Shown here: positions 26,804 through 36,157 of the stretch, in pieces
Numbering within the stretch: position 1 is the stretch's first letter
Layout of the letters: each line of letters opens with the position of its first letter
DNA from: Tsuneonella aeria
GTDB lineage: Bacteria; Pseudomonadota; Alphaproteobacteria; Sphingomonadales; Sphingomonadaceae
NCBI RefSeq assembly: GCF_009827495.1
Contig: NZ_WTZA01000001.1
Location: 1,500,001-1,564,000 of the forward strand
Length of the DNA: 64,000 nt
Direction of reading: 5' to 3'
Program-made: the position numbers and the translations under genes
The notes under the pieces: generated by a model
Told to the model about the DNA's origin: nothing
The model's database searches: none
Seen by the model: the letters and a program-made list of their open reading frames with translations, nothing else

Positions 26804-28264
26804 ATGAACGGCAACATCGGCGGCAATTCGTCCGCACGGCGCAACAACGGGGATGGCATGGAAGACCTGGAAGCGGTGAACCTGGCGGCCGACTGGTCGG
26901 ACATCAGCCAGGGCCTCCGCAAGGACCTGGGACATCAGCTTCACAGCCAGTGGATCAAGCCGATTCAGGTCGGCGGGTTCGACGATGGCACCGGCACCCT
27001 CGAACTCTATCTCCCCACTGAATTCTCGGCAAACTGGGTGAACGATCGCTTCCACGATCGCCTGAGCCTGGCTTGGAAGATCGCCCGGAGCGAGGTCCGT
27101 CAGCTCAAGATCGGCGTGCACCCTGGCCGCCGCAGGTTGCCCGAACTGACTCTTGGCGACAGTCGCCTTCCTGCGAACGACGGCGACACGAGCATGATCG
27201 CCGTCGCAGCCGGCACGATCGGCGACCGCGGATTCACCGCGTCGGTCGGGCTCGATCCTTCGCTTACTTTCGCCGCATTCGTGACGGGTGAAGCGAATGT
27301 CCTTGCCTGCAATGCCGCGCAGCGGATGTCGGCGAGCGAACAGCCGCAGTTCAGCCCGCTCTATCTCAAGGCCGCGACCGGTCAGGGAAAGACGCACCTT
27401 CTGCACGCGATCGGCCATGCATACCTGGCCGCCCACCCCCGCGCCCGCATCTTCTACTGCAGTGCGGAGCGGTTCATGGTGGAATTTGTCCAGGCGCTGA
27501 AATCGAACCAGACGATCGAATTCAAGGCTCGCCTGCGCAGTTTCGACCTTCTGCTGGTGGATGACATCCAGTTCATCATCGGCAAGGCCAGCGCGCAGGA
27601 GGAATTGCTCTACACGATCGATGCGCTGCTGGCCGAAGGAAAGCGGCTGGTCTTCGCTGCCGACCGCGCGCCGCAAGCGCTCGATGGGGTGGAGCCCCGG
27701 TTGCTGAGCCGCCTCTCGATGGGGCTCGTCGCGGACATGCAGGCGGCCGATATCGAGCTACGCCGATCGATCCTCGAATCGAAGCTTGTGCGCTTTGCCC
27801 CGCTCGAGGTGCCAGCCGATGTCATCGACTTCCTCGCGCGGACGATTACCCGCAACATTCGCGAGCTGGTTGGCGGCCTCAACAAGCTGATCGCCTACGC
27901 ACAGCTCACCGGGCAGGAGGTCTCGCTTCAACTTGCCGAAGAGCAACTCACCGACATCCTTTCGGCCAACCGCCGCCGGATCACCATCGACGAAATCCAG
28001 CGGACCGTGTGCCAGTTCTATCGCATCGACCGCGCCGAGATGGCCAGCAAGCGTCGTGCCCGCGCCGTAGTACGCCCCCGGCAGGTTGCCATGTACCTCT
28101 CGAAGGTGCTGACGCCGCGCAGCTATCCGGAGATCGGCCGCAAGTTCGGCGGACGCGACCATTCGACCGTCATCCACGCTGTGCGCTTGATCGAGGATCT
28201 CCGTCAGCGCGATGCCGATATGGACGGCGACGTTCGCAGCCTGCTTCGCCAACTCGAAAGCTGA
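26804..28264 (+). CDS. dnaA: Chromosomal replication initiator protein DnaA
   Basis: A 486-residue AAA+ initiator. The N-terminal domain (LAADWSDISQGLRKDLG, then LYLPTEFSANWVNDRF) is joined by a short linker to the ATPase. Walker A reads ATGQGKTHLL and Walker B LLLVDDIQFI, with the arginine-finger region AADIELRRSILESK following. The C-terminal domain has the DnaA-box-binding FGGRDHSTVIHAVRLIE. The Gln in Walker A, where Leu is usual, is as I remember from other Sphingomonadales. ATG 26858, with GGGGA four bases upstream, would remove 18 residues and may be the real start. Confidence 0.96.
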   Translation: MNGNIGGNSSARRNNGDGMEDLEAVNLAADWSDISQGLRKDLGHQLHSQWIKPIQVGGFDDGTGTLELYLPTEFSANWVNDRFHDRLSLAWKIARSEVRQLKIGVHPGRRRLPELTLGDSRLPANDGDTSMIAVAAGTIGDRGFTASVGLDPSLTFAAFVTGEANVLACNAAQRMSASEQPQFSPLYLKAATGQGKTHLLHAIGHAYLAAHPRARIFYCSAERFMVEFVQALKSNQTIEFKARLRSFDLLLVDDIQFIIGKASAQEELLYTIDALLAEGKRLVFAADRAPQALDGVEPRLLSRLSMGLVADMQAADIELRRSILESKLVRFAPLEVPADVIDFLARTITRNIRELVGGLNKLIAYAQLTGQEVSLQLAEEQLTDILSANRRRITIDEIQRTVCQFYRIDRAEMASKRRARAVVRPRQVAMYLSKVLTPRSYPEIGRKFGGRDHSTVIHAVRLIEDLRQRDADMDGDVRSLLRQLES

Positions 28265-28354
28265 CCCCCGGCGCTCCGGCCGGTCAGGCACGGCGGCGGC
28301 TAACGCTGAGGTGTGCTATCGACAGTCTGCGAACCGGCTGCCAACAGCTTGTTC

Positions 28355-29125
28355 ATGAGTTTTTCCCCGGAGCGCCTCGACCGGTTCGCGCGCCATATCG
28401 TACTGCCGCAAGTCGGCGGTGCGGGACAGTTCGCGCTCGACCAGGCGCATGTCGCGCTGGTTGGCCTCGGGGGCATCGGAAGCCCCGCGTTACAATACCT
28501 GGCCGGGGCGGGAGTCGGCAAGCTGACCCTGGTCGATGACGGGAAGGTCGAGCTCAGCAACCTGCAACGCCAGACGATCTATTCCGAACGGGATGTCGGC
28601 CACGGGAAGGCGGTTTCCGCGCGTCGCTGGCTGGCCAATTTCGACAGCCAACTCGAAGTCGCTTTGTGCGATCGTCGGATCGATGCGGACAGCGCCGCGT
28701 TGGTCATCATGGGCGCGGACCTTGTCCTTGACGGCACGGACAATTTCGCCACCCGTCTCGCCGTATCGGACGCCTGCGTGGCGAGCGGCATCCCGCTGCT
28801 CAGCGCTGCCGTGGGCCGCTTCCAGGGCCAGGTCGGTGCGTTCGCCGGGCACTTGCGCGATTCGTCCTGTTATCGCTGCTTTGTCGGCGACGCGTTCGAT
28901 GCCGACGATTGCGACACCTGTGCGGATGAGGGCATGCTCGGCGCCATGGCCGGCTGGGTCGGTACGTTCGCCGCCCTTCAGGCAGTGCGCCTGCTGCTGG
29001 CAGGGGTCGGTGGCCTCGGTGCCGCCCAGTGGGGCCGGTTGCACCTGCTCGACGGACTGACGCCGTCGATGCGAACGATCACCATCACCCGAGACCCGGA
29101 GTGTCGGGCTTGCGGCGTCTTGTGA
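28355..29125 (+). CDS. MoeB/ThiF family adenylyltransferase
   Basis: A 256-residue E1-like enzyme that adenylates the C-terminus of a ubiquitin-like sulfur carrier (MoaD or ThiS). The ATP-binding fold GLGGIGSPALQYLAGAGVG, the substrate Arg/Gln in NLQRQTIY and the DGTDNFATR loop are present. Two zinc CxxC pairs (CYRC and CRAC) are in place. It lacks a rhodanese domain. MoeB and ThiF cannot be separated from the sequence. ATG 28355 starts the family motif SPERLDRFARHIVLPQVG. Confidence 0.93.
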   Translation: MSFSPERLDRFARHIVLPQVGGAGQFALDQAHVALVGLGGIGSPALQYLAGAGVGKLTLVDDGKVELSNLQRQTIYSERDVGHGKAVSARRWLANFDSQLEVALCDRRIDADSAALVIMGADLVLDGTDNFATRLAVSDACVASGIPLLSAAVGRFQGQVGAFAGHLRDSSCYRCFVGDAFDADDCDTCADEGMLGAMAGWVGTFAALQAVRLLLAGVGGLGAAQWGRLHLLDGLTPSMRTITITRDPECRACGVL

Positions 29126-29155
29126 CGCCTGATCGTCTGTTGCCTGCGAGAGAAC

Positions 29156-29875
29156 TCAGGCGCGTGCAGCGAGCACCTCGTCCACCCAGGCTGGGACCAG
29201 TTCGCTTGCGCGGCCAAGGCGCGTCTCTTGGAACCAGTGCGACCCCTGGCTGCGTTCGAGGTTAAGCTCCAGCGTCCACGCGCCCACTTCGCGTGCGTCG
29301 CGCACGAACCCGGCGGCAGGATAGACCGCGCCCGAGGTGCCGACCGAAACGAACAGGTCCGCATCGCGCAGAGCGGCGTAAATCGTGTCCATTTCATAAG
29401 GCATTTCGCCAAACCAGACGACGTCGGGCCGCAGGGCAGCGGCCCCGCATCCGGGGCACCGCGGACGGTCGATCAGGGGCGCCGTCCACCGCGACCGCGT
29501 GTCGCAGGCGGTGCACCATGCCTTGAGATGTTCTCCGTGCATGTGGAGCACCCGCCGGGCGCCCGCCCGCTCGTGCAAGTCGTCGACATTCTGCGTGACG
29601 ATCAGCAGCCCGCCTTCCCATTGGGCATCGAGCCGCGCCAGCGCGTGGTGCGCGGGATTAGGCTGCTTCGTCTGGATCGCCGCGCGGCGCATGTCGTAGA
29701 AGCCCAAGACGAGATCCGGATCGCGCGCGAAGCCTTCGGGCGTGGCGACATCCTCCACCCGATGCTGTTCCCACAGGCTCGGCCCTCCGTCAGAGCCGGC
29801 GCGGAATGTATCGATCCCGCTCTCGGCGCTCACACCGGCTCCGGTCAGGATGACGATGTTGCGGATGCGTGCCAT
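29156..29875 (-). CDS. cobB: NAD-dependent protein deacylase, Sir2 family (CobB-like)
   Basis: A 239-residue class III sirtuin. It has GAGVSAESGIDTFR, the NAD-binding TQNVDDLH, the catalytic His in HMHGEHL and a zinc ribbon CTAC...CPGC. The Tyr-x-x-Arg pair in FYDMRR is the feature that lets CobB/SIRT5 accept succinyl-lysine, so desuccinylation as well as deacetylation is likely. The enzyme controls acyl-lysine marks on metabolic proteins. ATG 29884 is an alternative start. It is convergent with the MoeB-like gene and divergent from dapB. Confidence 0.94.
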   Translation of the reverse strand: MARIRNIVILTGAGVSAESGIDTFRAGSDGGPSLWEQHRVEDVATPEGFARDPDLVLGFYDMRRAAIQTKQPNPAHHALARLDAQWEGGLLIVTQNVDDLHERAGARRVLHMHGEHLKAWCTACDTRSRWTAPLIDRPRCPGCGAAALRPDVVWFGEMPYEMDTIYAALRDADLFVSVGTSGAVYPAAGFVRDAREVGAWTLELNLERSQGSHWFQETRLGRASELVPAWVDEVLAARA

Positions 29876-29910
29876 GTCGCGCATGAAGCACGCAGGCGGG
29901 GGAGGTGGCA

Positions 29911-30639
29911 ATGGCGCGTATCGGCATCATCGGCAGCGAAGGGCGCATGGGGCAGGCGCTCGCCCAGGCGATTGCGGAGGCGGGGCACGAAGCCTCCGGC
30001 GGGGTGGATCAGGGCGGCAACGTGGCCAACCTGGCCGAAGCCAGCGACGTGCTGGTCGATTTCACCGCACCGGTCGCCCTTGAAGCGAACCTTCATGCAG
30101 CGGTGGGCGCGGGCATCCCGATCCTCGTCGGCACGACCGGGCTGGAAGAACGCCACCACGCGGCGATCGATTCCGCCGCGCTGGCTGTGCCGGTGCTCCA
30201 GACGGGCAATACGTCGCTAGGCGTCACGCTGCTTGCCCATCTCGTCCGCGAGGCTGCCGGGAAGCTGGGTCCGGAATGGGATATCGAAATCGTGGAGATG
30301 CATCACCGGATGAAGGTCGATGCACCGAGCGGGACGGCGCTGCTACTGGGCGAGGCTGCCGCCGCTGCCAGAGAAGTTGATCTCGCCGGGCATTCCGAGC
30401 GCGCCCGGGATGGCCATACCGGCTCCCGCGGATCGGGAGCGATCGGATTTGCGAGCCTGCGGGGCGGCACGGTCGCGGGCGATCACAGCGTGATACTGGC
30501 AGGCGAACACGAAAGAATCACCCTTTCGCACAGCGCGGAAGACCGCTCTATCTTCGCGCGCGGCGCCGTCCGAGGCGCCTTATGGCTGATCGGCCGCGAG
30601 CCGGGCCGTTACACGATGCCGCAGGTACTCGGACTTTGA
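29911..30639 (+). CDS. dapB: 4-hydroxy-tetrahydrodipicolinate reductase
   Basis: A 242-residue enzyme of the lysine/meso-diaminopimelate pathway. The Rossmann start RIGIIGSEGRMGQ, VDFTAPVA, VGTTGL, the catalytic EMHHRMKVDAPSGTA and the C-terminal R-AVRGALWL block are present. ATG 29911 is preceded by GGAGGT at 29900-29905; an in-frame GTG two codons upstream is less likely. dapE, also in this window, acts later in the same pathway. The next gene overlaps its stop as TTGA. Confidence 0.96.
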   Translation: MARIGIIGSEGRMGQALAQAIAEAGHEASGGVDQGGNVANLAEASDVLVDFTAPVALEANLHAAVGAGIPILVGTTGLEERHHAAIDSAALAVPVLQTGNTSLGVTLLAHLVREAAGKLGPEWDIEIVEMHHRMKVDAPSGTALLLGEAAAAAREVDLAGHSERARDGHTGSRGSGAIGFASLRGGTVAGDHSVILAGEHERITLSHSAEDRSIFARGAVRGALWLIGREPGRYTMPQVLGL

Positions 30640-31364
30640 ACCAGCCCGCTGGCTGGCGCCGGGACCGCGGATCGCAATTCTATCGCGTCGCAGCCCTTGC
30701 CGCCCTGTTCGTTGCCTTGGCCGGCTTTTTCCTGACGTACACGTTGCCACTCGCCACAGGCAGCTTCCAAGGTCCGCGATCGGCCCATATCCATGGCGCG
30801 TTGCTGTTCGGCTGGCTGATTGTGACCGTCGTCCAGACCCGACTCATCGGGCAGAGGATCGCGCTTCATCGCACGATTGGCTGGACCGCTCTTGTGCTGG
30901 CGCCCTTAGTGGCCGTCAGCACGATATGGGTCGGGTATGAAGGTGTCGCGATCGGCCTTGCGCGCGGAGACGGCCAGATCGCGATCTCGGGCTTCCTGGG
31001 GACCGTGACGTCCCCTCTTATATACCTGAGCATCGTCTTTGCAGCGATCGCCATGCGTAGCGATCCGCAATGGCACAAGCGGCTGATGCTGATCGCTACG
31101 GTCGCCATCCTGTGGCCAGCATGGTTCCGCTTCCGCCACTTCCTGCCAGGCCTGCCGCGGCCCGAGATAACCCTGAGCCTTGTTGCTGCGAACCTGCCTA
31201 TCGGCATCGCGATGTTCCGCGACCGCATCCGGTTCGGGAAGATCCATCCGGCCTATCTCTGGATCGGACTGGGTCTGATCGCCGAACAGACGTTCGAGAC
31301 CGTGGTATTCGACTCCCCTGCCTGGCGCAGCGTGGCGCGCGCCCTCTATTCGGTGCCGTCATGA
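30636..31364 (+). CDS. Hypothetical polytopic membrane protein
   Basis: A 242-residue protein with about seven hydrophobic segments spread along its length, for example ALAALFVALAGFFLTYTLPL, GALLFGWLIVTVVQT and LIYLSIVFAAIAM. Histidines in HIHGALLF and ALHRTIGW recall heme- or metal-binding membrane domains, but no family is recognised with confidence. The only sensible start is TTG 30636, overlapping the dapB stop (TTGA). Its own stop overlaps the nth start as ATGA, so dapB, this gene and nth form one transcript. Confidence 0.82.
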   Translation: MNQPAGWRRDRGSQFYRVAALAALFVALAGFFLTYTLPLATGSFQGPRSAHIHGALLFGWLIVTVVQTRLIGQRIALHRTIGWTALVLAPLVAVSTIWVGYEGVAIGLARGDGQIAISGFLGTVTSPLIYLSIVFAAIAMRSDPQWHKRLMLIATVAILWPAWFRFRHFLPGLPRPEITLSLVAANLPIGIAMFRDRIRFGKIHPAYLWIGLGLIAEQTFETVVFDSPAWRSVARALYSVPS

Positions 31365-32023
31365 CCCGCACCGAGATCTTCGAATTCTTTCGCCGCCTTG
31401 CAGAAGACAACCCCTCGCCTGAGACCGAACTGGAATACGGCAACGCGTTCCAGCTGGTCGTGGCTGTGGCGCTGAGTGCGCAGGCGACTGATGTTGGCGT
31501 CAACAAGGCGACCCGGCAGCTCTTCGCGGAAGTCGAAACACCGCAGCAGATGGTCGCGCTGGGCGAGGACGGGTTGAAAGCGCACATCAAGACGATCGGG
31601 CTGTTCAACTCCAAGGCGAAGAACGTGATCGCGCTCAGCCGGATGCTGGTGGAGGAATTCGGCGGCGCGGTGCCCGCCACGCGTGAGGAACTGGTCCGCC
31701 TGCCCGGCGTGGGACGCAAGACCGCCAACGTCGTGCTCAACTGCTGGTTCGGCGAGGAAACGTTCGCGGTGGACACCCACATCTTCCGCGTCGGCAACCG
31801 CACGGGACTTGCCCCCGGCAAGACGCCCGAGGCGGTAGAGGCGAAGCTGGAGAAGCGGGTGCCGGCCCCGTTTCGTCTGAGCGCCCATCACTGGCTGATC
31901 CTTCACGGGCGCTATGTCTGCAAGGCGCGGATACCGGAATGCTGGCGATGCCCGGTGGTGGATCTGTGCCGCTTCAGGAAGAAGGTGCTGGAACCTCCCC
32001 GACATCGCTCGAATACGCACTGA
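31361..32023 (+). CDS. nth: Endonuclease III
   Basis: A 220-residue DNA glycosylase/AP lyase that removes oxidised pyrimidines. The helix-hairpin-helix LPGVGRKTANVVL includes the catalytic Lys, and the catalytic Asp lies in VDTHIFRVGNR. The 4Fe-4S cluster follows the standard spacing C-x6-C-x2-C-x5-C (CKARIPECWRCPVVDLC). The start is coupled to the membrane-protein gene. Its last 50 bases overlap the convergent symporter gene. Confidence 0.97.
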   Translation: MTRTEIFEFFRRLAEDNPSPETELEYGNAFQLVVAVALSAQATDVGVNKATRQLFAEVETPQQMVALGEDGLKAHIKTIGLFNSKAKNVIALSRMLVEEFGGAVPATREELVRLPGVGRKTANVVLNCWFGEETFAVDTHIFRVGNRTGLAPGKTPEAVEAKLEKRVPAPFRLSAHHWLILHGRYVCKARIPECWRCPVVDLCRFRKKVLEPPRHRSNTH

Positions 32024-33302
32024 TTACTGTTGCGGCGACGAGGTCGCCGATCACGTTCAATACCGTGCGGCACATGTCGAGGAAGCGGTCCACCCCTAGG
32101 ATCAGCCCGATCCCTTCGGGTGGGACCCCCACCCCGCCCAGGATCAGCGCGATCACCGGAAGCGAACCGCCCGGCACACCGGCGGTGCCGATGCCGGCGA
32201 GGATGCACACCAGCATGACGAAGATCTGGTCTCCCAGCGACAGGTCGACGCCGAAGAACTGAGCAAGAAACAGCACGGTCACCCCTTCGAACATCGCCGT
32301 GCCGTTCTGGTTTGCTGTGGCGCCGATGGTGAGAACGAACCGCGAAATGCGCGGCGGCAGCATGAGCCGCGTTTCGGCGACCCGCAGCGCGGTGGGCAGA
32401 GATGCATTGGAGCTGGATGTGGAGAACGCCATCACGCTCGCCTCCCGCGTCTCCCTGAAGAAAGTGACCGGGTTTTTCCGTGCAAAGAAGGTGAGGATCA
32501 GGGGGAACACGCCGAACAACTGCAGGCCGAGCGCGAGGAGCACGACAGCGACGAATGCCGCAAGCTTAATGAGCAGATCCCACCCGAATTGCGCCGACAG
32601 GTTGAACATGAAGCAGAACACCGCGATCGGCGCGAGCCGGATCACGAGCCCGATCAGCTTCATCGACACCTCGAATACGCCTTCGAACGCCTGCTTCACG
32701 GTCGCCGTGCGCGGCGAATTCGTGATGAGGAGGCCGATGCCGAAAAATAGCGCGAAGAACATCACCGCCAGGATGTCGTTGTCGCCCATCGCGGTGATGA
32801 CGTTCGACGGGATAAGGCCAATCACTGCCTCCACGCCCGTCTTCGCCTCGCTCGACCGTTCAATGATCCCGCGCGCGCCCTCGCCGCCTTCGGCCAGCAG
32901 GGCCCGTGCCTCCGCCGGATCGACGCCCGCGCCGGGCTGGATGAAGTCAGTCACGGCGATGCTGATCGCCACCGCGATGGAAGAGACGATCACCGTGTAG
33001 ATCAGCGTGCGGATGCCGACTTTCTTCAGGGCGCGAATCTCGCCCATGTCCGCGATGCCGACCACCAGCGCGCTGACGAGCAGCGGGATTACCAGCATGA
33101 ACAGCAGGCGCAGGAAGATCTGCCCGATGGGATTGGTCACGTACGTGACGATCCAGTCGAGCCACTCGGCATCGCCGGCGAACGTGTAGGTGACAATGCC
33201 TGCCACCAGCCCGAGCACGAAGCCGATCGCAATGCGCCATTGCAATCGGCCGTAATCGGGCCCGGCTTCTTCCTCGATCGTCGTTATCGGTTCCGCCGTC
33301 AT
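31974..33302 (-). CDS. Dicarboxylate/amino acid:cation symporter (DAACS family)
   Basis: A 442-residue inner-membrane carrier of the GltP/DctA type. It has about eight transmembrane helices and the family's serine-rich re-entrant loop AFSTSSSNASLPTALRVAE. The unwound helix contains NQNGTAMFEGV, and a later AGIGTAGVPGGSLPVI loop follows. The likely substrates are glutamate, aspartate or C4-dicarboxylates, driven by Na+ or H+. ATG 33302 overlaps the dapE stop. It is the last gene of the GST-nuclease-dapE-symporter run and overlaps the end of nth. Confidence 0.95.
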   Translation of the reverse strand: MTAEPITTIEEEAGPDYGRLQWRIAIGFVLGLVAGIVTYTFAGDAEWLDWIVTYVTNPIGQIFLRLLFMLVIPLLVSALVVGIADMGEIRALKKVGIRTLIYTVIVSSIAVAISIAVTDFIQPGAGVDPAEARALLAEGGEGARGIIERSSEAKTGVEAVIGLIPSNVITAMGDNDILAVMFFALFFGIGLLITNSPRTATVKQAFEGVFEVSMKLIGLVIRLAPIAVFCFMFNLSAQFGWDLLIKLAAFVAVVLLALGLQLFGVFPLILTFFARKNPVTFFRETREASVMAFSTSSSNASLPTALRVAETRLMLPPRISRFVLTIGATANQNGTAMFEGVTVLFLAQFFGVDLSLGDQIFVMLVCILAGIGTAGVPGGSLPVIALILGGVGVPPEGIGLILGVDRFLDMCRTVLNVIGDLVAATVISAYSSDVGEVPAPSS

Positions 33303-34456
33303 GCGACCATTTCCCCCACGTCCTTGAATACCGCGTTTGCCACGCGTGTGTAGATGCGCGCTAGCACCGCCAGGTCCTCCACCGCCACAGCCTCGTCGCA
33401 TTTATGCATCGTTGCGTTGACGAGGCCGCATTCGATCACGGGACACAAGTGCTTGAGGAACCGCGCGTCGGAGGTGCCGCCGGTGGTTGAAAGTTCGGCG
33501 ATAATGCCGGTTTCCGCCGCGATCGCATCGGCGATCAGGGCGGAAAAGTCGCCCGGCGGGGTCAGGAATGCTTCCCCGCTGACGATGGCCTGCGCACTGC
33601 CGCCATGCCGCCGCGCGATCGCGTCCACCCGTTTGGCCAATTCGGCCCCCGTATGGAGCGCGTTGAAGCGGATCGAAATCCGCGCGGACGCCCTGGCCGG
33701 GATCACGTTGTGCGCCGGGTTGCCGACGGTGATGTCGGTCGCCTCGAGATTGGAGGGCTGGAACCACTCCGTTCCCTCGTCGAGCACCAGGGCGTCAAGC
33801 TCGGCGAGCATCGCGACGAGCTTGGGAATGGGATTATCCGCGAGGTGCGGATAGGCGACGTGGCCCTGCGTGCCCGCCACCTCCAGGAAAATATTGACCG
33901 ATCCGCGGCGACCGATCTTGATCGTGTCGCCCAGGCGGTGGACTGAAGTTGGTTCGCCTACCAGGCACAGGTCCGGCACCTCGCCGCGCGCGCGTATGCG
34001 TTCGATCAGAGCGCGGGTGCCGTGCACCGCCGGCCCTTCCTCGTCACCGGTTATCACGAAGCTCAGGGTTCCCGCGGCGGCGGGCACCTCTGCTGCCGCA
34101 GCGACCATCGCGGCGATGGCGCCCTTCATGTCGACCGCGCCGCGGCCGTAGAGCACTTCCCCGCCGGGTCCCGGCCGCCGTTCAGGTGCAAATGGGGCAC
34201 TCGCCCAGCCCTCGCCCGGCGGGACGACGTCGAGGTGACCGGCAAAGGCGAGGTGGCGGCTACCCGCTGGACCGCGCCGGATCGCGAGGAGGTTTTCGAC
34301 CGCGTCATCGCCATCCCCCGCGCCTGCGATAAAGCGGTCGACCTCGAACCCCAACGGTGCGAGCATTGCTTCCAGCGCATCGAACACCGGGCCGCTTGCC
34401 GGCGTCACGCTGGGGCAGGCGATCAGGCGTTCGGCCAGTTCGACGACGTCGGTCAT
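33299..34456 (-). CDS. dapE: Succinyl-diaminopimelate desuccinylase
   Basis: A 385-residue M20 family zinc enzyme of the succinylase branch of lysine/DAP synthesis. The metal ligands are seen in FAGHLDVVPPGEGW, GRGAVDMKGAIAAM and TGDEEGPAVHGT. The dimerisation domain follows (RRGSVNIFLEVAGTQGHVAYP). A late STTGGTSDARF block is typical of DapE. It is coupled at both ends by ATGA overlaps with the S1/P1 nuclease and symporter genes. dapB lies 3.4 kb away on the other strand. Confidence 0.96.
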   Translation of the reverse strand: MTDVVELAERLIACPSVTPASGPVFDALEAMLAPLGFEVDRFIAGAGDGDDAVENLLAIRRGPAGSRHLAFAGHLDVVPPGEGWASAPFAPERRPGPGGEVLYGRGAVDMKGAIAAMVAAAAEVPAAAGTLSFVITGDEEGPAVHGTRALIERIRARGEVPDLCLVGEPTSVHRLGDTIKIGRRGSVNIFLEVAGTQGHVAYPHLADNPIPKLVAMLAELDALVLDEGTEWFQPSNLEATDITVGNPAHNVIPARASARISIRFNALHTGAELAKRVDAIARRHGGSAQAIVSGEAFLTPPGDFSALIADAIAAETGIIAELSTTGGTSDARFLKHLCPVIECGLVNATMHKCDEAVAVEDLAVLARIYTRVANAVFKDVGEMVA

Positions 34457-35352
34457 GGTGCGGGGTCCGGCAGGGGACCGGGCGCGAAGGCCCGGTCGAG
34501 AAGATCGGCGATCCGCAAACCTGCCTGCGCAATGCGGCGCTCGGCGACCGGTATCGCGGCGGCGATCGCTTCCTGCGTCAGCGTCGTTTCCGCCGGCAGC
34601 GGAGCATCGGGCGAGGGGCCGCGCCCGAATGCGTTCGGGTAGACGAAACTTCCGGCGATCCGCCAGCTTTCGCGGCCCCAGTCCGCGGGACCCCCGCCGG
34701 CGAGCACGGCGCGCTCCGCGTCCGTATAGCGCCGGATCAGCGGCGGGCGCGCGCTGGTGATTGCGCGTTCGGCCAGCGCGCTATCCCACACCGAATGGAG
34801 ATTGAGGCCAGGCACGATGCCGTACGTGGTGTCCACTGCGTTGCCGCCGCGATCGTCGTTGTCGCCCGAATGGAGCGGCATGTGGATGTCGCCGGTGAAA
34901 TGGACTGTGAACGCTAGCGCCTCCAGCCGAACGTTGGCCGGCATCGTCTCGTCGGCAAGGACGCGCAGGTTGCGGCTGATCTGGGCTGAGACGCAGTTTC
35001 CGCCGCCGCAGCGTTTCCCCGCGTCGAATGGCTCGGTGATCGGCGCGGTCTGAAAATGCCACGCCGCGGTGTAGCCCCAGCGCCAGGCTTCGCGCCGGAT
35101 GCAGTCGGGCCAGGTGGCGGCGGTCGGCAGGTCGTGGATGCGGCAATGCGGCGTGCCGAGTTCACGGTCGTGGGCGACGAGGCGCGCGATCGCCGCGCGC
35201 GTTTCCGGCCGCACGTTGGCAAGGGCGATACGCGCGGTCGTTTCGTGCCCGAAGAACCCCCAGGCCAGCGCGCCGGACGGTTGCAACAGCGCCAGAAGCA
35301 CCGCCAGCGCGGCGATCAGGCGGGCACGTGGTCGTATTGTTCGATCACCCAT
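34453..35352 (-). CDS. Secreted S1/P1 nuclease
   Basis: A 299-residue protein with a signal peptide ending LAWG. Cleavage before Trp would make Trp1 the first zinc ligand, as in nuclease P1. The mature protein begins WGFFGHETTARIA and contains further zinc ligands in YTAAWHF and the family hallmark FTGDIHMPLHSGDNDDRGGN. It should cut single-stranded DNA or RNA in the periplasm or outside the cell, perhaps for nutrient scavenging. It overlaps the GST gene by 37 bases and dapE by 4. Confidence 0.95.
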   Translation of the reverse strand: MGDRTIRPRARLIAALAVLLALLQPSGALAWGFFGHETTARIALANVRPETRAAIARLVAHDRELGTPHCRIHDLPTAATWPDCIRREAWRWGYTAAWHFQTAPITEPFDAGKRCGGGNCVSAQISRNLRVLADETMPANVRLEALAFTVHFTGDIHMPLHSGDNDDRGGNAVDTTYGIVPGLNLHSVWDSALAERAITSARPPLIRRYTDAERAVLAGGGPADWGRESWRIAGSFVYPNAFGRGPSPDAPLPAETTLTQEAIAAAIPVAERRIAQAGLRIADLLDRAFAPGPLPDPAP

Positions 35353-35981
35353 TGTTCGTCCTCGGACGCGCGGATCCAGGCCTGCATCCATTCGTGTTCC
35401 CACACCGCTTCCATGTACGCCTGGGCGAAGCCGGGGACGCCGATTCCGTAGGTGACGAAACGGCTGACGACCGGGGCGAAAAACACGTCCGCCGCGCCGA
35501 AAGTACCGAACAGGAACGGCCCGCCCCGTCCGAACCGCGCGCGCGCTTCGGCCCATAGCTGCAGGATGCGCACCACGTCGCCGCGCACCGCGTCGGACAC
35601 ATCGTGCCCTTCGTGCCGCATCCGCACGTTCATGGGGCATTCGCGGCGCAGGTCGAGGAAGCTGGAGTGCATCTCGGCGACCATCGCCCGGGCCATGCCG
35701 CGCGGGGCATCGTCGCGGGGCCAGAAACGTTCCCGGCCCACCTTGTCGGCGAGGTATTCCATGATCGCCAGGCTGTCCCAGATCACGCTGTCGCCGTCCC
35801 ACAGGACGGGCACCTTGCCGCTGGAGGGCTGCACTTCGCCCAGTTCCCGCTTCACTTGCTCCCACTCGTCGCCGTAAAGGCTGACGGTCAGTTCCTCGAA
35901 GGCCAGGCCGGACTGCTTGCACGCCAGCCAGCCGCGCAGCGACCAGCTCGAATAGTTCCTGTTACCGATGATCAGTTTCAC
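35316..35981 (-). CDS. Glutathione S-transferase family protein
   Basis: A 221-residue cytoplasmic protein with a thioredoxin-like N-terminal half: IGNRNYSSWSLRGWLACK at the start, the GSH-site VPVLWDGDSVIWDSLAIMEYLAD, then an all-helical C-terminal half. The NRNYSSWS motif with its serine marks the group often annotated as YfcF- or zeta-like GSTs. The substrate is unknown. It heads the run continuing into the S1/P1 nuclease, dapE and the symporter and has its own likely promoter. Confidence 0.93.
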   Translation of the reverse strand: MKLIIGNRNYSSWSLRGWLACKQSGLAFEELTVSLYGDEWEQVKRELGEVQPSSGKVPVLWDGDSVIWDSLAIMEYLADKVGRERFWPRDDAPRGMARAMVAEMHSSFLDLRRECPMNVRMRHEGHDVSDAVRGDVVRILQLWAEARARFGRGGPFLFGTFGAADVFFAPVVSRFVTYGIGVPGFAQAYMEAVWEHEWMQAWIRASEDEQWVIEQYDHVPA

Positions 35982-36010
35982 GCGTGGTACCCGTTGTCCC
36001 GCCCGGCGCG

Positions 36011-36039
36011 GGCCTAGGCGTTCATCGCGAAAGTGTCGA
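36011..36039 (-). promoter_or_regulatory. Putative promoter of the GST-nuclease-dapE-symporter run
   Basis: On the minus strand TCGACA (36039-36034), 17 bases, then TAGGCC (36016-36011) followed by CGCG. It lies about 30 bases before the GST ATG and fits the window's recurrent promoter layout. Confidence 0.4.
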
Positions 36040-36157
36040 GGCTGAACGGTGTTAGGCGTTTACACCAAGCTAAGTATCGATCTTCCGCACGGCTTGCGGC
36101 TTAGAATTCGGCAGAGAAACTATCGCGGACGCGTAGGATAACGGTGCGGAGCCCGCT

